The notes beneath the pieces are model-generated. The model was given only the letters and a program-made list of their open reading frames with translations. It made no database searches and was not told where the DNA came from. Made by a program: the position numbers and the translations under genes. 64,000 nucleotides of DNA from Flaveria trinervia (Eukaryota; Streptophyta; Magnoliopsida; Asterales; Asteraceae): assembly GCA_025506515.1 (NCBI GenBank), contig CM046442.1:112230491-112294490 (forward strand), given 5' to 3'. Positions 58,268-64,000 of the stretch are shown here, one piece after another. The stretch's first letter is position 1, and the number at the start of each line of letters is the position of its first letter.

Positions 58268-59592
58268 CTACCACTTCTGCGAACGTTTTTGTGTATTGAT
58301 CAACCACTTGATCATCTTCAACATCCTCATGTTGAGTGCTAGTTTCAACCAAACGTGCATCGGTTGTGGTTCTTGATCCTCCTCAAGATCCACTGTTCTA
58401 CTGCTAGTGTCTTCCATAAGGAACTTTGCTTCTAAGAACTCACCCTTTCTGGCAACAAACACCTTTTGTTCCAGTGGATTATAGAAATAATATCCCATAG
58501 AATCTCTAGGATATCCAACAAAGATGCACTTGGTGGATCGGATTTCCAATTTGTTTGGGGTGGGAGTCTTAACATAAGCCTCACAACCCCAGACCCTTAA
58601 GTATGATAGGGATGGAACTCTTCCATTCCATATCTCAAAGGGTGTCCTTTCCACCTTTTTAGTTGGGGCCATATTTAGAATACGGGCCGTGGAGAGCAAA
58701 GCGAACCCCAAAATGATAGAGACAATGTGCTTCTAGCCATCATAGATCGGACCATATCCAATAAGGTTCGATTCCTCCTCTCAGACACACCATTATGTTG
58801 TGGTGTTCCAGGTGGAGTGAGTTGTGAGACAATCCCACAATTCCTAAGATGATCTTGAAAAGCATCGCTTAAGTATTCACCTCCTCTATCGGTGCGGAGA
58901 ACTTTAATCAACTTGTTGAGTTGATTTTGTACTTCATTTTGAAAGATCTTCAACATTTCAAAAGCTTCATCTTTGTGTCTTAATAGGTACACATACCCAT
59001 AGCGACTATAATCATCGGTAAAGGTAATGAAGTATGTTTCACCATTCCTAGTCATTGGCTTAAAAGGACCACATACATCCGAATGTATGATTCCTAATAA
59101 ATCTTTTGCCCTTTCGGCTTTGCCACTAAAAGGTGCCTTAGTCATTTTACCTTGTAAACAAGACTCACACACATCAAATGAATCACATTCACTTGTTTTT
59201 AAAAGACCATTCTTTTGTAGTGTTTGAATTCTTTTTTTGTTTATATGACCAAGACGACAATGCCAAAGGTAAGAGTCACTCAAATCCGATTTAAGTTTCT
59301 TGGTACTAGTTTGGTACAACAAGCTATCATTCAATGTGATTTCACAAACCAATTCATAAATACCATTGACGGGAATAACTTTAAAGTAAAACATGTCATT
59401 CAAAGCAACATGAATTTCATTTCCAATAAATGATAATACACATCCAAATTGTTTTAATAGGGCTACAGAGATAATGTTCCTAGTCCAACTAGGAGCATAC
59501 AAAACATTATACAAAATTACTTCCAAACCATTTGGAAGTTTCAAGATGTAGTCACCACGGGCTTCAACTTGAACTTTTGCCCCATTGCCCAT
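58268..59592 (-). pseudogene. pol: Copia element: protease end, GAG-pre-integrase and integrase
   Basis: The frame 59592-58675 (305 codons) contains LPNGLEVILYNVLYAPSWTR (protease C-terminal part), LWHCRLGHINKKRIQTLQKN and CESCLQGKMTKAPF (HHCC, about 59250-59110). The core follows with IIHSDVCGPFKPMTRNGETY (first Asp, about 59080), LRTDRGGEYLSDAF (second Asp, about 58890) and HNGVSERRNRTLLDM (Glu, about 58790). A frame change at about 58705 continues into GRVPSLSYLRVWGCEAYVK and CIFVGYPRDSMGYYFYNP. The catalytic triad is complete. Confidence 0.9.
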
Positions 59593-60635
59593 GTAGAGGC
59601 TAACATCCCCTTCTTGAAGTTACTATTTCTTTTGAAACCCTGCAACAAATTGTAAATGTGAGTTCCACATCCGGTAGCCAATACCCATGTGTTAGAGGAT
59701 ATTAAGTTTAAATCAATATGGATCATGTATGTTGTACCTGAGGTCTGCCCGACATCCCTCTTTGCTTTCAACTCTTGGAGATGGACAGGACAATTTCTTG
59801 CCCAATGTCTAATCTCCCCACACTTGAAGCATGGGTCATTGGAAGCAACCTTTTGCTTCTTCTCCGGTGCTTTGGGTGGCACCCTTGCCACCCCTTTCCC
59901 TTTCCCCCATATGGGTCCCTTTCCCTTGGCAACTCTTGCCTTGGGTGCGGGATGAGGCCTTTTCTTGTTCCCACCTTCATTGATGGTGAGAACAGGTAAA
60001 ACCCTTTTACCCATGGCCGCCTCGGCCGTTTTGAGCATTGAGTGAAGCTCACCAATGCTTTTGTCCCAAGCATTCATGTTGTAGTTCAACACGAACGTCT
60101 CGAACCTTTTGGTAAGGCCATTGAGGATCAAATCCGTGGCCAAATCCTTCGAGACAGGACAATTAAGCCTTTCGAGGCGGTCAATGTGGCTTTTCATCTT
60201 AAGTACATAAGATGAAACCGATTGGTTGTCGTCCATATGACATGCATGGAGTGCTCGAACCGTTTCGAAGCGCTTAACCCTTGCTTGCTGTTGGAACGTT
60301 TCCTTCCACTGGGTTATCATGTCATAAGCTCCGTGATGCTCATACTCCTTTTGGAGATCCGGAGTCATGCTTGCTAGCATGAGGCAAGACACTTGGATGG
60401 AGTCCTCAGTGTACTTCAGCCAATCGTTATAGGCCTCCTCATCATCCTCAGCAGGTTGATTGGGGATAGGGTCGTCTAAAACGTATGATCGTTTGTCTTG
60501 TTTGAGAATGATTCTCAAGTTTCGATACCAATCAATAAAATTGTTATGATTTAGACGCTCCTTTTGGAGAATCGCTCGTAACGATTGGACGGACGCGGAT
60601 GAGTTATCATAATTATCACTATTATTGGTGGCCAT
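59541..60635 (-). pseudogene. gag: Copia element: gag and protease start
   Basis: A 364-codon frame from an ATG at 60635. The gag domain (NFIDWYRNLRIILKQDKR, about 60540; KRFETVRALHACHMDDNQSV, about 60270; LATDLILNGLTKRFETF, about 60150) is followed by a basic Gly/Lys-rich stretch and one zinc knuckle (CFKCGEIRHWARNC, about 59830). The protease then starts with WVLATGCGTHI (about 59690). The family normally has Asp in the DTG triplet; here it is Ala (GCC), so protease function would be lost. A one-base shift near 59610 moves into the next frame. The lineage within Copia was not assigned. Confidence 0.9.
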
Positions 60636-60752
60636 CTATAAAATTTAACAAAGATCAATTTTAGTATTTTCGATATTGATATTTTAATAATTAATACCTC
60701 ACAAGGTAAATTTAATATTAAAATCTATAATCCAACATTACATTTAAATAGT

Positions 60753-60774
60753 GGTTAGGTGATCTTTATCCCAC
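60753..60774. repeat. Leader motif, copy 1 (GGTTAGGTGATC...)
   Basis: A 22-base string beginning GGTTAGGTGATCTTTATCCC. Near-identical strings occur at 60983-61004 and 61047-61068. This copy has T where the others have C (GTGATC against GTGACC). Confidence 0.85.
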
Positions 60775-60982
60775 GATTTAAATTAATAAGGTGGTCAACG
60801 ATTGACGGTTGCAACCATTTGCAACTTCTAGAGGATGGGATCGACTTGAAATATCATATGTAGAGTCGGCATGTTAATCCCATCAACACCATTTGGAAAC
60901 CACATCATAGGTGATCCATTTGACATGGTTTGCAAATCAAGATACCCTACTTACACACACGTGTGAGTTTGCCAAAATAAGC

Positions 60983-61004
60983 GGTTAGGTGACCTTTATC
61001 CCAC
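60983..61004. repeat. Leader motif, copy 2 (GGTTAGGTGACC...)
   Basis: Same 22-base string with GTGACC in its centre. It is identical to the copy at 61047-61068. Flanking bases are unrelated between copies. Confidence 0.85.
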
Positions 61005-61046
61005 AATTATGGCATTCTCACCTCAAATCACAAGTTCCCTCAAAAT

Positions 61047-61068
61047 GGTTAGGTGACCTTTATCCCAC
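61047..61068. repeat. Leader motif, copy 3 (GGTTAGGTGACC...)
   Basis: Third copy, identical to the second and 64 bases from it. On the coding strand the motif reads GTGGGATAAAGGTCACCTAA, so all three precede gag in the same orientation. Confidence 0.85.
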
Positions 61069-62078
61069 TAAGAGTTCCCAAGTGACTCAAGTGTTGTGTA
61101 AAAGGACGGTGTGGATCTTGTTTTTAAGACATTAGAGATTTCATAATTAAGTTTTAGAAAACTCTATGTATTTGTATTTGCATGCTTTCAAATACAAGAT
61201 ACCCTATGGTCCTTTGATTAAAACTCATTTTAATCTTTAAGTCATTAAATCATTTTAATAACCATTTATTGCCTTTTAATGATTAAGAACCATTTTTATA
61301 TAAGCTTTGTTAAGATCATTTTTATAAAGATTGTTTATCATATCCAAATATCACACAATCATTCACAAAATCACAATCAAACAAGCATAATATAAGCAAC
61401 AACAAGTGCATAACCATAGCTACTATTATGACCACACTTGTTTGCCATCACAAGTGTGGTCATTTGGTCTTTCTTAAGGGTTACCAACAACACAAAATTG
61501 AGATCGCAATGGACCTCCCACTTGATGTCGCATCCGTATGCTTCAAGTCCACTTTATGTCTTCCTTTTGTGCTTCCTTTTGTGCTTCCTTCCCGAGCATC
61601 TTCTCTTACATAATATATATCCTAATACATATTTTATAGTAAAAGAGAAATACTCCTAATCTATTATTACATCCAATGAATTAATAGATAAATTACAAGC
61701 ACAAAACTTACAACCCAATGAACGAAAATAACCAAAACCAAACATTCAACCAAACCAAAATAACACAAGGTCTAAGCTAGGTCATGCACCATCAAATGAA
61801 CAATCATAAACATCATTCAACAAACAAAATAAACCCCATCAAACCCCAAATTTTCAGCCAACATAAACTAAAAATTAGGGTTTGTTTGTCCACACAAACA
61901 ACAACCAAAACATGTCAACCAATTGACATTCCTATCTTTTAAAGTTTAATTATAAGCATGAAGATATAACTTTGAAGGACATGGGGTTTATTAAATTAAC
62001 AAAATCAGCCTCTAATGAGTGATAAACATCCTTTAAACCAATTTTACAAGGATAAAGATGCTAGTTTCCACATAACTG

Positions 62079-62091
62079 GCTCTAGATGCCA
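62079..62091 (-). other. Primer-binding site of the Copia element (Met tRNA-like)
   Basis: The complement reads TGGCATCTAGAGC one base inside the 5' LTR. It resembles the initiator Met tRNA site TGGTATCAGAGC with one substitution and one inserted base. Confidence 0.75.
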
Positions 62092-62092
62092 T

Positions 62093-63032
62093 TGTTGGGG
62101 TTTGTCATATCATTTACAAGATGTTTAACCATTTAAACATATAAAACGCAGCGGAATATACTACTTTAAACATGTTAAAGTTTCTGAAAAATTACCATTA
62201 TCATGTGTAAAACAACAAACCCATAGACAAAAGGATCTTTATTATGTGAAAAATAGCATACAAAATGAACAAGAACACCCATAGGGTGTTCATAGAAATC
62301 TACCTTTCAGAACACAATGTTGTGGATGAAAAGAATGAAAAAGATGATAATGTTATTGAGTTGCTAGCCTTCAAAGGAGAAAACCTCAAGTTGTAATACC
62401 CACAAGCTTCTTCCAAACACCTTGCTTTGTTAGGGAGCTTTACACCAAAACAATCTTCCAAAGCTACTATCTAAATCCGAAATTCAGCCCCAAATTTCAG
62501 CCACAAATCTGAAATTTTCAAGAGGTTTTTGAGTGTTCTTGCTTGAGTGAAAGGAAGAGAGAAGAAGTGTAAATGATGGAAGAGTGTGTAAGTCATAAAG
62601 TCTTGCATGAAACAAGACATAATATGGTGTTTCCAAGGCCCCCTGGGCGGCCGAATATCGTTTCAAAAAGGGTTTCCCACCCATTAGATATTTTGTTAAA
62701 ATAAAACACTCTCCATGCATTTAGGTTATAAAATTAAAACATAGTCTAATTTTATAACATGACATACTTTTATTTGACATTATTTAACCAACTTAAATAA
62801 TAAAACAAATAAAAATCTCATGAACAAATTATCCGTATAATGTTGTTCTATCACAAAAGCAATATTTAGAAAACCAAATTTCTAAATAGGTGTCAATATT
62901 TTTGTATGATCTTATCAACAAATAATTATTTATTGGTGTTTGTATAGCTTGTTATTGGGTATGACCCGACTTGGATCATAACGTACTAACCACATCAATC
63001 TTGTATGTGTCTTGCGCATATAAGAACCAACA
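62093..63032 (-). mobile_element. Copia element: 5' LTR
   Basis: 940 bp, homologous to 54911-55851. On the coding strand it starts TGTTGGTTCTTATATGCGC at 63032 and ends CCCCAACA at 62093, next to the primer-binding site. The five bases outside are CATAC against CGTAC at the other end, a target-site duplication with one mismatch. Confidence 0.93.
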
Positions 63033-64000
63033 CATACTATCAACAGTTAAGCCACTATAACAGGTGAGTTATCATATTTGTTTTCAAAATTGTCATATTA
63101 TAATAGTTGTGTCTATACCGGTAATACTTATAATGCTTACAAATATACACGAGTCTTTAGGGGTATACGAGATCCTAGTATTTATTTAATAGGTATTTAT
63201 TTAATAGGAAGTGTCAAACTGGCTGAAAAAAAGATAGGGTTCCTCGTATGTATCAAGCACACGCTTGTAACATCCACCTATTTCAAGTTATAAATGCAAA
63301 CCCAAAACCGTTAGGTTAACACATTACTTAAACTACTTTAATCATTTTGGTGATTCAAAAGCAATAAAATAATACTATTTAACTAATTTTGTGAAATAAT
63401 TATTCGACTTATCATTTAATCAATTTATAATTTATAAAATACACTCTATCAAGTTATAAAGTTCTATATGTCATATATGGGTTTTAGCTATTAAGTTTAA
63501 ATAAATAATTAAAACATAAAGTTTTATAAGATTTGTAAGAATTTATAATGTTTTATAAATAATTTGATTTATTATATAAAATAATGGTTTCAAAGTTTAG
63601 GGTTTATTTGGTAAATCTTAAAACTTGAATAAAAGATTTTAATATGAAATAATAAAGTTTCAAAACTTCAAGGACAAAATGTGTAATTTTGTTTTAAAAC
63701 CCAACCCCCACTCTGTCGGCTTTCCCTTCCTCCGGCCAACTCCGACCATTGCTCCAGCAACCCCAAACTCCTTCAATTCGGTCAATTGAACCCAATTAAA
63801 CCACCCCTTGATTCTTGCACGTATGAGTCGAAGTTATGACTCGTTTCAATTGAAGTTAATCGGCTGTTATGCTTGGGCACTCGAAACCGAAACCGTGACT
63901 TAATGCCATTACTATTCAACGTGAAACAGACTCTATTAAACCTATATAATTGAGGGGAAACTTCCCTTTCGATTTCGAGAAACTATCTTAACCTTGAATT
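62671..64000. repeat. Right copy of the window-end direct duplication
   Basis: Matches 6-1331 in the same orientation. It starts inside the Copia 5' LTR, passes through the same flank and ends inside the same Gypsy LTR. Confidence 0.9.
63266..64000 (+). mobile_element. Gypsy LTR start, truncated by window end
   Basis: It begins TGTAACATCC after ACGCT and matches 597-1331, the first part of the probable solo LTR. Whether the full 2.77 kb follows cannot be seen. Confidence 0.6.

Larger units (their letters stand above)
60636..62092 (-). other. Long 5' leader of the Copia element
   Basis: About 1.45 kb between the 5' LTR and gag, unusually long for a Copia leader and without a recognised ORF. 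It contains three copies of a 22-base motif (see the repeat entries) spread over about 320 bp. The primer-binding site is at its right end. Confidence 0.6.

Overview
This window looks like a repeat-rich, AT-rich stretch of a plant nuclear genome. I recognise no host protein-coding gene in it. Almost everything can be assigned to LTR retrotransposons and their debris, nested in and rearranged around each other. The Copia and chromovirus protein types, and especially the third ORF of the central Copia element, resemble sequences I associate with the daisy family (Asteraceae). That assignment is from memory and could not be searched.

Layout from left to right. 1-365 is the end of a Copia LTR cut by the window edge. 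597-3367 is a probable solo LTR of a Ty3/Gypsy element. 3368-4835 is non-coding. 4836-7343 is a decayed minus-strand Copia remnant (gag, protease, integrase, start of reverse transcriptase), interrupted at 7343 by a minus-strand Tekay-like chromovirus (3' LTR 7344-9330, integrase 9366-10660) whose remaining part is lost in a 100-N assembly gap (10671-10770). 10771-12599 holds no recognised gene. 12600 to about 42376 is a tandem array of one Sirevirus-like Copia element in the order LTR - internal - LTR - internal - LTR: three LTRs and two internal regions of about 13.3 kb. Each internal region carries gag (with a solo LTR of another family inserted in it), a set of extra zinc knuckles, protease-integrase, reverse transcriptase-RNase H and a third, env-like-position ORF. 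42404-43598 and 53234-53714 are two copies of one flanking segment that bracket a full-length minus-strand Tekay-like chromovirus (43599-53231). The left copy holds a 707-bp solo LTR with a perfect target-site duplication, and the right copy holds a complete Tourist-like MITE. 54911-63032 is a full-length minus-strand Copia element. 62671-64000 repeats 6-1331 almost exactly, so the window starts and ends in two copies of the same locus about 62.67 kb apart.

Most reading frames are broken, very often by single-base indels. The two Sirevirus internal copies, and the two window-end copies, also differ from each other mostly by single-base indels. Part of the apparent decay may therefore be uncorrected long-read consensus error, and some of the duplications could be assembly artefacts. 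The most informative signal is the middle LTR of the Sirevirus array: it matches the third LTR over its first two thirds and the first LTR over its last third. That is the expected product of an unequal exchange between the two LTRs of one element, and also what a mis-assembly through the LTR would give.

I see no CRISPR array, rRNA gene or intact tRNA gene, and no evidence of a new defence-type or cellular system. What deserves a second look is the structural rearrangement, the third ORF, the additional zinc knuckles and several regulatory-looking repeats inside LTRs and leaders.
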